Part shown: in pieces, positions 23,701 through 36,500 of the stretch
Numbering within the stretch: the stretch's first letter is position 1
How the letters are laid out: the number at the start of each line of letters is the position of its first letter
Source of the DNA: Omphiscola glabra
Taxonomy: Eukaryota > Mollusca > Gastropoda > Lymnaeidae
Assembly (NCBI GenBank): GCA_964017045.1
Contig: OZ024794.1
Span: 23,727,359 to 23,791,358, forward strand
DNA: 64,000 bases
Direction: 5' to 3'
Position numbers and translations under genes: made by a program
The notes under the pieces: generated by a model
Databases searched by the model: none
The model's input: the letters and a program-made list of their open reading frames with translations, nothing else
Told to the model about the DNA's origin: nothing

Positions 23701-26700
23701 AGACTATAAGAGTGTTGGGCTGTGTAAAACTTTCAAGTAGATTAATGAGACTCAATTTGCATGAATAAAACTATAGATTAAACTTTAGGTAGGATATATA
23801 TATATATATTATGTAAATTTAATTTATACTTGTATGAATGTTACTATTAAATTTTTGTTGTTGCACTGATGACAGTATTTGCTGAAAGGTTTGCATTTGT
23901 AGTCTGTGTAATCATTGTTAAAGCTCAACCTATATTATTTTATTTACACAAATTTGTTTGTGTCTCATTTCTATATTGTAGACAATAGGTTTTGACCCCA
24001 TCATTGGTGCCCAAGAGAGTGCCACTTTCAATACTGAGTGGCTGCCCCTGGAGAAAATCTGGACCAAAGCTGACTACATTACTGTACACACCCCATTAAT
24101 TCCACAAACAAAGAGTAAGTTGACTATCATCACCTTAAATTGTTGATCTATCCATGATGGTCTCAATTTATTCATTTTACTGTGGTGTTCTGTGATCACC
24201 ATTTTTCTGAATGATTTCCAGTTTCATCTTTTTATCTCTTCAGATCTCATTAATGATGCAGTTTTTGCCAAATGCAAGAACGGAGTGCGTGTCATTAATG
24301 TTGCTCGCGGTGGCATAATTGATGAAGATGCTTTGTTGAGAGCCCTAGAGTCTGGTCAATGTGGTGGAGCTGGTTTAGATGTTTTTATTGAAGTATGTGC
24401 ATTATTGTGTCATTCATTTTAAATTAACTCTTTATCAAGTTGTATTTGTGAAAAAATTTGATCCACCACACCAAATAATTTTGTTAAAAAGTACATTATC
24501 TGTTAATTCTGGGACCAACAGACTATTTTTAAAAGTTTCTTTAACTCTGATTTTGTTGTTAAGGAGCCACCAAAGGACTACACTCTGGCAAAACACCCTA
24601 ATGTTATTGCCACTCCACATCTTGGGGCAAGCACAATTGAAGCACAGACAAGAGTTGCTGAAGAAATTGCTCAGCAGTTTGTGGACTTGGCCCAAGGGAA
24701 GTCACTTGTTGGAGCTGTAAGTCCTTTAGTTTACCATAATTTAATTAATTAGTTTGTATCTCTTAATAAGGGTTGATTCAAAACATGCATGATATGTTAT
24801 TTTACTGCCATGTTTAAGCTTTTTGTAAGAAGTGGATATATTTTGTAAATATCTTTAAATTTATTCTTTGAAGTTATTTAATGTGAAAATAGATTCATCT
24901 ACTTTTGATCTCAAAGGAGCAATTTCCTTATTTTAAATGACAGATGTTTATAAAAGCTCTGTGCCTGCTGTTACCATTAACACATATTGATTTGGTCACG
25001 TACTTCATATCTAGAGAATAAAAGTAGCACAAAAAGAAAGAGTGATTATATTTTTTGTTCTTCTTCTTCTTCTTTTTATTATTATTGTCTTAGTATAATT
25101 CTTTCCCATTGAAATAGTAAGAAGGAAAGCCAGTTCTTTATGGGGTACTTCTGGTGTGCAGAACAGTCATTTTGTTAACACTGTGCAGGCCAATGTATTT
25201 TTGTTTTCTTTAGGTCATCTCAAATAAAGGCATGCCATAAAAATAGTAATTAATTAATACCTATCATGTTATATTTTTAATTGATCAGAAATAAATGGGG
25301 ATTCATATGTTTTGCTTGAAATGATTGTTTTCTCCTTCAATCATGATTGATGTGTGAAAATGATTTTAAATTTAAACTTTTTTTTTTACGCAAACAACAT
25401 ATTGTAAGGAGAGAAAAAACCTATATAAGAAATAGTTTAAAATTTATTTGTATTTTATTTGAAGTGAAATATACAAAATCTAAAAAAACAATTTTACAAA
25501 TACAGCCATTGTTTTTTTTAATAAAAATATTTTTTATGAAACATGCATATATTAAATGGTTAAATTTAGACTTACTATACTATTTTTAAATATTTAAAAT
25601 TTCAGATTTAATACAAATAAATTTAAATACATTATAACAACTAATTTGAATAATTTTGTTTTTTAATTATTGAAATTTTAGTAAAGAAATTATATACAGA
25701 AAAATAATGATAAAGCTAGAGCCTACATGATTAAATCAGGCCTAAATACAAACATGGCCTAAGAGTCTTCTAAGCTTAGGGGATGTTCTAACAATAAACA
25801 ATTATTTCACTTAGTTAAACAGCAATGTTTATCACATTTCAAACATAAATTACCATTACAGTTTACAGTCTGACGCTCTTTCTTTTCGAGTCATTAACAC
25901 TGCAGCATGAAATTAGGCTCATATACATCAGTAAAGAAACACAAATGCAGAGTTCTGTTGGTGTTATTTTAGTGTAGAAATACTTTAATTTTTTCTTCTC
26001 ATGTGGTTGGCATAAGCATTTGTGTAGTCACACATTTTCAACAAGATTTCCTGACAGAAAAAGAGTTTGAAGAAATTTCCTGTCGAGGATAAATAGTTTA
26101 TTTGTTAATTGCAGGTTGGCATGACATAAAAGCAGGATTCTATTGATCTAATACAGATATAAAAATAGTGTAACAGTTATAATAATATAAATTATTATAT
26201 AATGTTAGGATTAGAAAAGTGCCATTTTTTTAAAAAAAATAATTAAGTATAAAATCTAAATATTAGAACTATGCATATAGTGAAAATAAAAATATTGTCA
26301 TTACAACATTGTAAGGCTATAACTAGGACCCTATAATTTTATTGGCCTTGACTTACATTGTTGAAAACTGTACTTAGGTTTGTAAAGAAACATCTGCTTC
26401 TTCATCTGATGTTGTTTCATATGCATCTATATCCCAATCATCAAATAGTCCCTTAGCTATTCATATAAGTTAATTTCAGTGTTTCTAAACTCATTTCGAA
26501 TTTAAAGTTATTTTTTATTGAAGCAGCTAACTGATATGAGTCACTGCAAGAGAACAAAATGGCTGACGTACAGTTGTCTCGGTCACATTTATTTAAAAAC
26601 AAATTTTGTTTAAAAAATTTATAATATATTCAAAACTTAAATTAAAAAAAATAAATGAAATCCTTTTTATTGTAATAATTTTATTTCTTAACTAAAACAA

Positions 26701-29700
26701 AAATAAAATTAAAAAAAAAACAAAAACAAATAGAAAGCTCCGCTCCTTTTCTTACCCGAGGAAAACACCAGATTTCTCTATAATTGGCCCATAAAGAGTT
26801 AAGATGAAACCCTTTTTTTCTTTTAATCATACCACCCTGTGACTCAGCTCTTATGTATAGTTTATTAAATGTATTAAGTATTGACAATACTCTTGATGGC
26901 AATGAGTTTTTCTTTCTGCAGGTTAATGCCCCAGCTTTGACACATGCCTTGAGTCCTGCATCCCAGCCATGGGTCAAACTAGGAGAAAGGCTTGGTGCTG
27001 TAGGAAGCTTGCTTACGAAAACCTTGTCAGTTAACAATGTTGAAGTATTAATGTATGGTAAGTGGTAACTTGTTTAAGAAGTACCCATCCCCATGGTTGC
27101 GACTAAATTTTGCATAGTTACATACCTCATTTTTATTTCAAAATATCAACAAAATCTTGCATCCCTTAAGACTTTTGGTGATGGTGTAATACTGCATGAT
27201 TTCAATTTAGAAAAGCAGAAATTTTTATCTTGTTTCACTTTCAATCTATATGTGCTTTAGTACAGCGCATCTGTATCTAGCATGTGTTCATCTGTGGTTC
27301 CAAGAATAAATGTTTTGGTCATTGCTCGTTATTTATTCGCTGTTATTTAAATTTTTTTATTCAATTTAATTCATTTCAGCTTGAATTTATCATTAATTCA
27401 TTAATATTAATTAATATTAAACAGCTAAAATAAAATATTTTACACATGTAAATCAATGGCGAAATGGAGTTATATCCCTTGGTTCTGAATTTGTGTGTCG
27501 TTGTCGTTCCCCCCCCCCCCCCACTCTGTATCGTATACATAGTTTTTAATAATAGGTTTTAGGAAGAAATCACTAGGAAATTGGTGAGCAATTTGTTAGC
27601 TTATTATGCATATCTTTGGCGGTAGTGGTGCTTTCTAGTGATTTACAGAACACCATTTCTTCTGCAGAATACCCTTTATCAATCTTACGTAAGTTATCAA
27701 TACAGCCTCACTGTCTCTCAAAGTTGATTCATCCATTTGCACTGAGAATTTACTTGTTTTCAGCTTTTAAACAAGTTGTTTTTCAATATCTTCACACATT
27801 TTGTCTGTTCTTCTGCTAACAGTACTGAGGGGCATAGCTTTCACGTCTTTGTCATCTTTTTTCAAGAACCCTTTTAAAAAATACTGATATTGTTGGCTTG
27901 ATTAAATTCTCTCCTATGGTATGATTTTTCCCAGATTTAGCAATGAGTAAGGAAATTTCAAAACTAGCCTCAAGAGTACGATTGACAATTGCAGTATGAG
28001 CAGTATAATGATTTAAATTAAATAGTATTAAGTGTGTACTATTATTGACAAAATTTTCTAAAGTCAATTATCTTTCAGATGAGTCACTAGAAAAAGCCGG
28101 TCACTATTTGGTGGCATCTGTGATGGTAGGCTATTTGAATACATCAGCTGCTGAAAATGGAGACATTTTACCTAAAAATTTGAACCTTATCAACGCTCCT
28201 GTTTATGGTAAACATGCAGGAATCAAGGTTAGCTGATTTTAATGACATGAAATTAAAAGGATTTCTTTAATTTAGAAATATATTTTTTTGTTCCTTGCAA
28301 GAATGTAGTATTTGTGTGTGTGGCTTAATTCTTATGCCTTTTTAGATAGATACTTTGTAAAAACATTATTATTGTAACGTAGATAAAAACATTATTGTAA
28401 CAAAGATAAAATATTAATTATCTGTTCATTTTAAAGATTCCTTACACATTTTTGGCAAACTTTAATTAAATGACTTCTAGCTAGCTCTTCATCTGCTTCA
28501 GATATTAAATAAAAGTGCCATTTGATTTTTACCCCCCTCGTAAAAAAAACAACAACACTTTGCAGTTTTTCATTCTGCCAAACTAATAATTATCCTAAAG
28601 TTAAAGACAGCATGTTTAGTTGAAATAAAGATTTGCATGAAAAATTAAAAATCAGTAGATTTAATAGACAACAATGTTCACTCTTTATCCCAAAATTTTA
28701 GAACTAAAATCATAAACCATTTGGAATTTTTTATTTTTTTAGACATAAAACTATTTCAAACAATACATCTTTTTTGTGATTCTTGCCTCACAAAGTATTT
28801 AATAGTGATTGCGACTTGTACATAAAAAACTGTTTATTTATAAGTTTAAAAAAAATGTAGTTATTACTTAGGAATAAATAATCTTTCTTGCTGTCCAGTT
28901 TTGTTGGTCTTTTGATCCAGATGCTTCATTTTTCATACTTCTTTATGCACTTTGCTTAGTGAACAAAATTTAGCATACATGTAAAATGTTTTAAATACAA
29001 GGGATACTGTCAGCTCTCTATGTTAGCTTTTAAAATTTGGCACAAGTTCCTTTTTTTTTAAAGAGCCAAAGCAATGCTTAATTTTAGATGCACTTGTTAT
29101 GCAAATTAGTGTAGTGAAGAACATTTTTTCAAAAACATATTTATTTTACTTTTGAGAATGTATAATGTGCAGCTAGAAGTGACAGCTCAAGATTGGTTGT
29201 TGGGGTGTGGGGGGTGTTGTGCATGAAATTATCAATAAGGCAAAAGGTATATTTATTTTTTAAAGGAATGAACAAAATACACCCTCATCACCATGTCCAT
29301 ATTTAAATTTTGCATTTATATATTTATGCAGGTAGTGCAAATTAAAAAAGTTTGTAATTGAAACCTTTTATGCTCTAAATAAATACAAATATTATTTTTT
29401 TTTAATAAATTTATTTACCTTCCTTATAATTTCAATTTAATAATAATCCTAGTTTTTTTTAATATATACATTTTTTGTTACCTTTTAAATTTATTTTTAT
29501 TATAAAGTCATATTACTGCTAAAGTCAAGAAATAATATACCTAGCATGAAAAATCTATTGATTTTTCTAGTTTTTGTGTAGCCATGCATGACATGTTGTT
29601 AATTTTACACTATTCTTTGTTCACCTGTTTGTTACAAAAAGTTACAACCCTCTAGATCTTTCCATAAAGCCTTAAACAAGAGTTCCTCTTCCCTATTTAC

Positions 29701-32700
29701 AACATTTTGTTAAATTTTTAAATTTGAAAATGTTAGTTCTGAAAAAAATATTTTTTTGAAGCTCGTACTGATATGGTGGTGGCTAACAAATAAGGAAATA
29801 ACAATTTATACCAAAAAAAATTATCGGGTGGTGGTGTGCATAATTTTTAGAATGCTGCTGAAAACCAGACTAAAGACGAACCACCTTGTGCCATCAATAT
29901 GATCAGTGCTGCAATGGTAGCCAAGCAAGCTGGGATTGTTGTGAGTCTTCAGTCATTCTAATAGTTAAATTAATTTATTCTTGAACTAGGGAGTTACAGA
30001 TGTACTGAGTTGTGGTAGTTTTTGCATGCTTTGTTGTGCCAAACGATATGCTTATTTTAAGTGAAATGAAAATGCTTTGCAAATTTGCTAATTTATATCT
30101 TTGTAGTGCTGCTTTCTGTTTAAATATAGAAAAAAATTTGCCAAGGCTTAGTGCATGAACAAATAAAACCCTTAAAAAAAAAATAATTAAAATAATCAAA
30201 AGTATCAGGTGTGCATAGCTAAAAAATTTAAACACAATGGATACAGTTTTCCTTCTGGGAGCAGTATCTTTTTTCTGTGTTTTTCTGAATTTTTTCACAT
30301 TTTGGAAAAAATCAATTAGCATTTTAGTATATATTTTTTAAAAAGTTATCTTTTTGGTCAAGAGAACTCCATTGTTCATAAATATCTTAACATTGGTTGG
30401 CTTAATAAAAAAATAAGCTAAAAGATAATCAGATTTCCGACAATTTGTTTTAAAATAAATTTTTGGTGGTTCTTTTTTAGGTAAAGAGTATTAGAAATTA
30501 ATCATAAACATTTTTTTTGGTATGGAGGTGAAAAAACAAATTCAAGAAACAATCACTTAAGAAAACATTTCTTTATAAACATTCAAAATTAAAAAGGTTC
30601 TCAAATACTTATTCTTGCAGTTATAATAGATAGGCCAATACTCACTTCAGGGACTGTAACACTCAGCTTGCTGTGCAGCGATTATTGATTTGATTAGACT
30701 AGTACAAGTATCAATATGTAATAAAAGGGATCATTTGTAATTTCTGTTGTTTTTAAAAAGTTTTGCTCTCAACTTTTAATTTTACTCTCCAAGTATTGCC
30801 ACTTTCCAGCTTATAAAAATAATGTAATTCAGATGGAAAACTAAATTTGGGAAGGCATAAAAACAATATAATTGGTTTGCCAAAAAAAAAAAAAAAAAAA
30901 TCAACTCTGAACTATATCAACACACCAAGTTTATTTATTTATAAGATATTTGCATTATGTTTTGTTTTTTTAACATAGCAGTTGATTGTTTGCAAATTTC
31001 TAATTTTAGACAACATCAACATATAAAAGTCAGATTGAAAAGGGTAGACCAAGCATTAAAGTGGAATTCCAAGGTGCTGGTGGTGAAGTGGTTGAACTTT
31101 GTGGGACTGTGGCAGGGGATATCAGTCTGCTTCTGTCTGTTCAAGGGAACAAATTCAAGGTCCCAGCTTGTCTGGCAGGAGACGCCATAGTGTATAGAGT
31201 GGACAAACAAGTTACACTGGCTGATATTCTGCGTAAGTTGTTCCGTTTATCTATTGTGATAGGGGTCGGCAACCTACAGCAGGCCAGACTAGCATGCTTA
31301 AGGATTTTCATTGGCATGCAGAATACCAAAAATTAATTATAAATGACTCAAAAAAATGCGGCTTAAATGGTAGAGTTATAAGAGATTGACGCCCTGAATG
31401 AATTAGAAAACTTACTTTGTCATGCTATTACCACAAGGTTGCAGGCCCCTGTATTGTGATACTGTAGTTTCATTATCCCAATGTTTAAGTATCTTTGTGC
31501 CAATGATGTCAAATAAATATTTTCAAAAAATACCAGTACCCAACCAGTAGCTTAAGCTAATATATTATAAGTATAAGTAAGTCAATATCTCCTTACAATG
31601 TGTGTGTTCGGGAATAGGGAAATAGTCTATTTCACTTGTTTATTTCCCCTGGCCCCATCTAGCATTCTTCTACATATTCATGTATACATGCTTGTGCCTT
31701 TTACCCTGATTGGCGCATAGGCCCTCTACAGGTGCTGTCCATTCTTCTTGGTCCTGTGCTTTATTTTCCAGTTGTATCTCATACTTCGTGTTTGTCTGCC
31801 CCTAGCTCTTCTTTATGTATTCTTTGGTATCTCTCTCTTCTCTTCCTTGTTCCCTGGGTGTTTACGCTGAGTGTGCTATTGGCTTTGAAGCTTCCAGAAT
31901 AACCTGGCTTTGACCACAAGTTTTCATACCTTTTTTGGGGGGAAAAGAGCCCTATGAAGTGGGTGGGATGTATTTTGTAAGGTGTGTCATATAATTTTAA
32001 TTTTAGCACATAAGTTTTTATTTTGGTCATGAGATAAAAGAAATGACAACCATGTATGAAGAAAGCTTTGCAATGGCAATTCCCAAGCCCCGGTGCAAAA
32101 GGAGTGAGGCCAGAAACGAAAACAGAGGGAAATCAAACAATTTCAACCTGTTGAGGGAGGGCTCTTCATCTCCAAGGGAGGGTTAAATTTTTATTGACAC
32201 ACCTTTCAAAATACATCCCACCCACTTCATCATGGTTACCAGATACTTAAAGATCAGCTCGATACGGGTGAATTCTTTCCCTCAAAGTAAAGATGCAGGA
32301 TATATTCCTTAAATCTGTCAGAAAATTACCAACTTGTTTCCCAGGCTGTTGTCAGCCCTCAACTCAATATTGTTATTAATTATTTAGGAAGTGAGGTTTT
32401 ATTACAAATAATTATAATGTCCGATTTTAGCGCTTAAGAAATAATGTTTTAAATTGTTCTATTTTAATAATTATCTGAATCAGAATGTGTTGTCCATATT
32501 CTGAAAATGAATATGTACCATTTAATGAAAATACATTTCCATTAATTTGGTTCAATAAAAGAATCTTCTCCTCTTATTAAATAAAGTATATTTCACTGTC
32601 AGTGTGGGCCAGCAACTGCAGCAAATTATTTAATCTAGGCCGCTTAGATTAGATTGGTTATATTATGCGTATGAGAACCATCCAAAGACAAATTGGCTAC

Positions 32701-33322
32701 AGACATGAGGAGTGTCCATGATTTTTTAGATTTAACAAAAGGCCAAGACTCTGTTCAAAATTACAACTCACACTCAGGACCTCAAAAGTTATTCATACTG
32801 CACAATTAATAGACAAAAGCCTTGCAACACTAATTTTAAGGAACAACGAAAAACTCAAAGAAGGATTTTCAGGACTGAAAAAAATATGTACGATGAAAGA
32901 AATAAAAAAAATACAATTTTAGTGGCCCAAAATTTTTTAAATGTTACTATATTTTGTTGGTAAAGTAACACCACCCCTCCCCCCCTTTTTTTTTCTTTCC
33001 CTCCAATTTTTGTGCTTGCGTTTTTATCCAAATTTTGCAACAATGTTTAAAAACTACTGCTGCACATACTTAACTTGTTGTCACTAAGTGCATGGGGCAT
33101 TAAAATTGGCCACTGTATTATATTATTAAAATCATCCATGCGTTTCAAATAATTGTTTTGACAGAGGCTGCAGGGAAAGATGAGATTGAAGTTTCAGCTG
33201 TATCAGCATCAGAAGTGAAAAATGGACAAGGATTTGGGGTCATCAGCTTGGAATATCCTGCAGTTAAATCTCTGACAAACCTACAGCAGGTAGTCAACAG
33301 TGCTTATGTCTGTGCTTTGTAA
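20706..33322 (+). CDS. PHGDH: D-3-phosphoglycerate dehydrogenase, complete, 12 exons
   Basis: Catalyses NAD-dependent oxidation of 3-phosphoglycerate to 3-phosphohydroxypyruvate, the first step of cytosolic serine synthesis. Exons: 20706-20840, 22293-22444, 22653-22718, 23184-23337, 23982-24114, 24244-24392, 24564-24716, 26922-27057, 28079-28227, 29851-29940, 31010-31232, 33165-33322 (stop TAA 33320-33322); all junctions are GT/AG and the frame stays open for 565 aa (human 533). Visible motifs: substrate-domain [15 protein letters not shown] (52-66) and [11 protein letters not shown] (73-83), NAD-binding GLGRIG (151-156), catalytic triad Arg235 in VARGGIID, Glu264 in EEPP and His282 in PHLGAS, at the same positions as in type I vertebrate enzymes. 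The C-terminal third (about 315-565) corresponds to the allosteric-substrate-binding and ACT-like regions and is more diverged. Start chosen because [12 protein letters not shown] aligns with the family N-terminus. Exon 10 (30 aa) has no counterpart in the human protein as I recall it. Confidence 0.96.
22868..23052 (+). mobile_element. SPIN-like non-autonomous hAT element in PHGDH intron 3, perfect TSD
   Basis: 185 bp. Left end CAGTGGTTCTCAACCTTTCT, right end GGTTGAGAACCGCTG, exact 8-bp TSD CCCTAAGT at 22860-22867 and 23053-23060. Subterminal blocks GATGCCGCGACCCTTTAATA, GCGACCCCCAACCA, CTTAGGCGACCCCTGGGAAA and GGGGTCGCGACCCA match the SPIN (SPACE INVADERS) family as I remember it from tetrapods; the family was also reported from a pond snail. 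The interior is deleted relative to an autonomous element and encodes nothing. Confidence 0.9.
27600..28055 (-). pseudogene. Decayed hAT transposase (ZBED5/FAM200-like) in PHGDH intron 8
   Basis: On the minus strand a broken reading frame gives, in order, [20 protein letters not shown], then [20 protein letters not shown], then a stop, then [20 protein letters not shown], then a frameshift and [20 protein letters not shown]. These are hallmark blocks of domesticated-type hAT transposases (ZBED5, SCAND3 and FAM200 relatives: [33 protein letters not shown]...LL.YVR). At least one in-frame stop and two frameshifts make it non-functional. It lies just left of PHGDH exon 9, opposite to the host gene. 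Confidence 0.8.
29851..29940 (+). other. PHGDH: PHGDH exon 10: symmetric 90-nt exon, possible cassette or duplicated exon
   Basis: Exactly 30 codons, phase 0 at both ends, flanked by TTTTTAG and GTGAGT, so it can be included or skipped without changing frame. Its peptide has AAEN near the start and ends [16 protein letters not shown]. Exon 9 contains AAEN and ends [16 protein letters not shown], the segment aligning with human NLVNAKLLVKEAGL. Skipping exon 10 would join HAGIK directly to TTSTY, close to human EAGLNVTTSH, and give 535 aa. I infer either an extra copy of the exon 9 tail or an alternative exon. Confidence 0.6.
31260..31451 (+). mobile_element. hAT-type MITE in PHGDH intron 11, perfect TSD
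   Basis: 192 bp, left end TAGGGGTCGGCAACCT and right end AGGTTGCAGGCCCCTG. Exact 8-bp TSD TATTGTGA at 31252-31259 and 31452-31459. It begins only 27 bp after the exon 11 splice donor. Confidence 0.9.
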
Positions 33323-33515
33323 TTTGGGGAGATTCTTGTGTTTACACTTGGATTATTTACAATTTTGGTTCTTTTGGTCAGAAGTATTGAATTAGAATTA
33401 TTTTTGACTTATTGTGTTTAAATGTTCTCCCATAGCTTTTTTTTCCTTTATAATTTGTCATAGCTGCATAGTGTTGCTGTCTGAGGACTTCTTACAATTT
33501 TATGAGACCAAATTC

Positions 33516-33521
33516 AATAAA
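33516..33521 (+). terminator. Candidate polyadenylation signal of PHGDH
   Basis: AATAAA about 194 nt downstream of the PHGDH stop codon, the first canonical hexamer after it. Transcript data would be needed to confirm it. Confidence 0.45.
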
Positions 33522-36500
33522 ACAGTTAATATAGCAATGTTTCATGCTGGTCATTGAAGAGCTTGAATATTTGAGTTAAATTTAATATAATACAATTTTT
33601 TAAAAATCAACTTAAAAAAAAAAAAAGCCACAATAAAAAAAAAACCCAGCATACAAGTTAATATGAGATTCAGAAATATTAAAGTTCTTTTAACAAGGAA
33701 AATTGAATCAATTCTTTGATCCATTCCAATTCATTCTCTGTAATTCTTGTGCAGTGCTAATAGAATAATAGGGTCTGGAACACAGCTCGTCTCCATTCCA
33801 AGAGTTATTTATTTTTTTTGTAACCAAAGTTTTATTATTGAATAAATAAGTTTATGCGGCTGCTCATGATCATTTATAAATGACCACACTTGTTGGTCTT
33901 ACATCTGCTTGGTATACAATGTTATAATGCACAGTCACGGGTCTGAAATGTCAAACCTTTATTATTTTTGTTTAACTACAAAAATTCAAGTATAAGCTGT
34001 CTTTTTTTTTTTTAACAGCATAGTTCATTTGATAAATCTAGAGATCAGAAATTATTGATTGTTTGCTGCCTGAAATCTTCATAAATTTTAACAAGATAAA
34101 AAAACATACACATTCTTTGAGTATGTGTAGTATAAAAGCATATAGTTTCTGAGTAGCTTATGGCAATTTTCAAAGCCTTGCACTATGTTCCAGTAAGTTC
34201 TTATCAATTCACAAATGCAGATACATATAATTTGGGTGATATTTGACTAGATATCAATAGAATAGTTCTGAATTACAATTTTTTTTAGTTGTATAATGTG
34301 AACCCTGGGCTGCTGAAATCAGTGTGTGGGCCTTACCAATAGTTTTTTTTCATTACCACAAAAAAAATTAAATTAGCTATTACTGAGTTCTACTGGCTGA
34401 GTTCATGGAACCCTAAATGTGATTGTTCAATACAATAACATTGTTAACATTATCTGAAAACTTAAGCATTTACCTTTAACCTGATACCATGCTTTTCTTT
34501 AGTGAAATCATGCACAATATTTGGCAGCCTCGAAGAGTGATCTCATAAATTGCTTTCCAATCACACATCACCAGAAAGCATCATGATTTATCAACTAATC
34601 TAGTATAAATGGTAGTTACATGACAAATGCCCTTTTTACAAATTAATTATATTTATAACTTTCTTTATGTGATATACCAATTTGATTAGTATTGTTTTTC
34701 CTTCCACATTTACTCTTCAATTTTCAAAGTATTTCATTTGAAAGAATATATTTTTTTTTAAAATGTGTATTATCCTTTAGTATTTTTGTAAAATTCAAGG
34801 GTTGATGATTTAGTGTTGTTTAAAATGCAAGTTGTTGTTGCAAGCTGCTGAGAGCTTATTGTTGAATTCCATAACTAACACCGGTTACAAGAGTACAATC
34901 AGTCATTATTGGTCTTGTGGTCAAGTCAAAGAACAAAGCACTATGTGTGTTACCTTTGACATTGACTTGGGCTTTTTTAAAATATCATTTGCAATGTGAA
35001 TACAAGAAAAATCTTGCTGACAGGGTGTCTTAAAAAAAAAAAAAAGGTTGTGAACTATGGCAGAATCTCATAATTTTGCGACAGGTGACTACAACATTGT
35101 CTAACTGTAGTTTTCTTGATTCTTCATAAATCAAGTTAAGATATTTTATAAACACTTGAAAAAAAAAACACCACAGCCATTAAAAAAATTCATTAAAATC
35201 CTCACTTTTAAGGTCAAATTTTGCTTAAAATTCTGTTGGTCCATCATCACATTAAGCCATATTTATTATGTGCTAAACATGATTGTGAGTAAATTAAGAC
35301 AATTTAAAAAAAAAAAAATTAACAGAGGTTTAGATTTAAAAATAAATAACATAATATAAAACCACAGTCCATCTCATGTTTAATTGTGATTGCTTATAAA
35401 TGTTTTTAAAGTCTTCATTGAATGCATGTTGAGTTTCTGTGGGTAAGGTACATGTTTGGTGAACTGTGCACAATGTTATTCATGCTCTGCTATGCAAATA
35501 AATCTAAGGAGAAAATGTGCATGCCTTGTGTTCTATCTTCCAATCTTAAAAAGGTTCAGATTTACACATAATACTTGAGGATATGTATCTTCTTCTGTCT
35601 CTCTCTCTCTCTCTTTTTTAAAAGTTTAAAACTATTTTTTAATATAAAAATATTTTGTGGTTTAAAAAGTCTTTATCATTTAGAAGAGATGTAGTCAAGC
35701 ACCAGGTTGTTACCCAAAGTTTGTTCATAGAGGTATGTGTGGGTCACATTACACACCATGTAGTAAATTTTTAGAAGTAAATATACTGCATGGAAAAACA
35801 AAAAAAACTCTGTGTCAAGAAAAAGGGCCAAGTAGATGAGACCATTTGTGAATCTTTGAAATTATTCAACAAAATGACACCCTTTCATGAAAAATTGATT
35901 CTTAGCTAGACTTTTTGAAAGTGGCTGAAGGCATAATTATTGCATTTCCTCATGTGTGTTGTTTTTTTTATAGCACACACCTTTTTGTGGCAGATGTGTT
36001 CACAGCTGTCACCCAATTAGCATCAGCTGACATTGTTCCACCAATATTTATATTTGCTAGTCCCTGCTACTAGTCCCTGCTACTAGTCACTGCTAGTCAT
36101 CCAAGGGAATATATTTCACATTCGTAGTCTTTTATCAAATGTCTTTATGATAATTACTGTTTACTTTCCAGTGTTTCATTAAAAAATAAAACCAGAAATT
36201 ATTTTTTTTTTTTTGTGCACCATAAACAATTCTCTCTTTGCAATTCCAATTCCCAATCTAGCAATTAATTAATTTTTCAGTTGTCATTGCGAAAAATCTG
36301 ATCTTTGTGGAATGGTGTAGCATTATGACTTAAGACATTCGTTATTATTTTTTAAGTTAAAGACCAAGTGAGTTAGCCGAGGAATAACTATGACTAGAAT
36401 AACTATATGACTGGAATAACTATATCACTGGGGTAACTATATCTCTGGAATATTTATATTGCTGGAATAGCAATATCTCTGGAATATCTATATCATAGTA

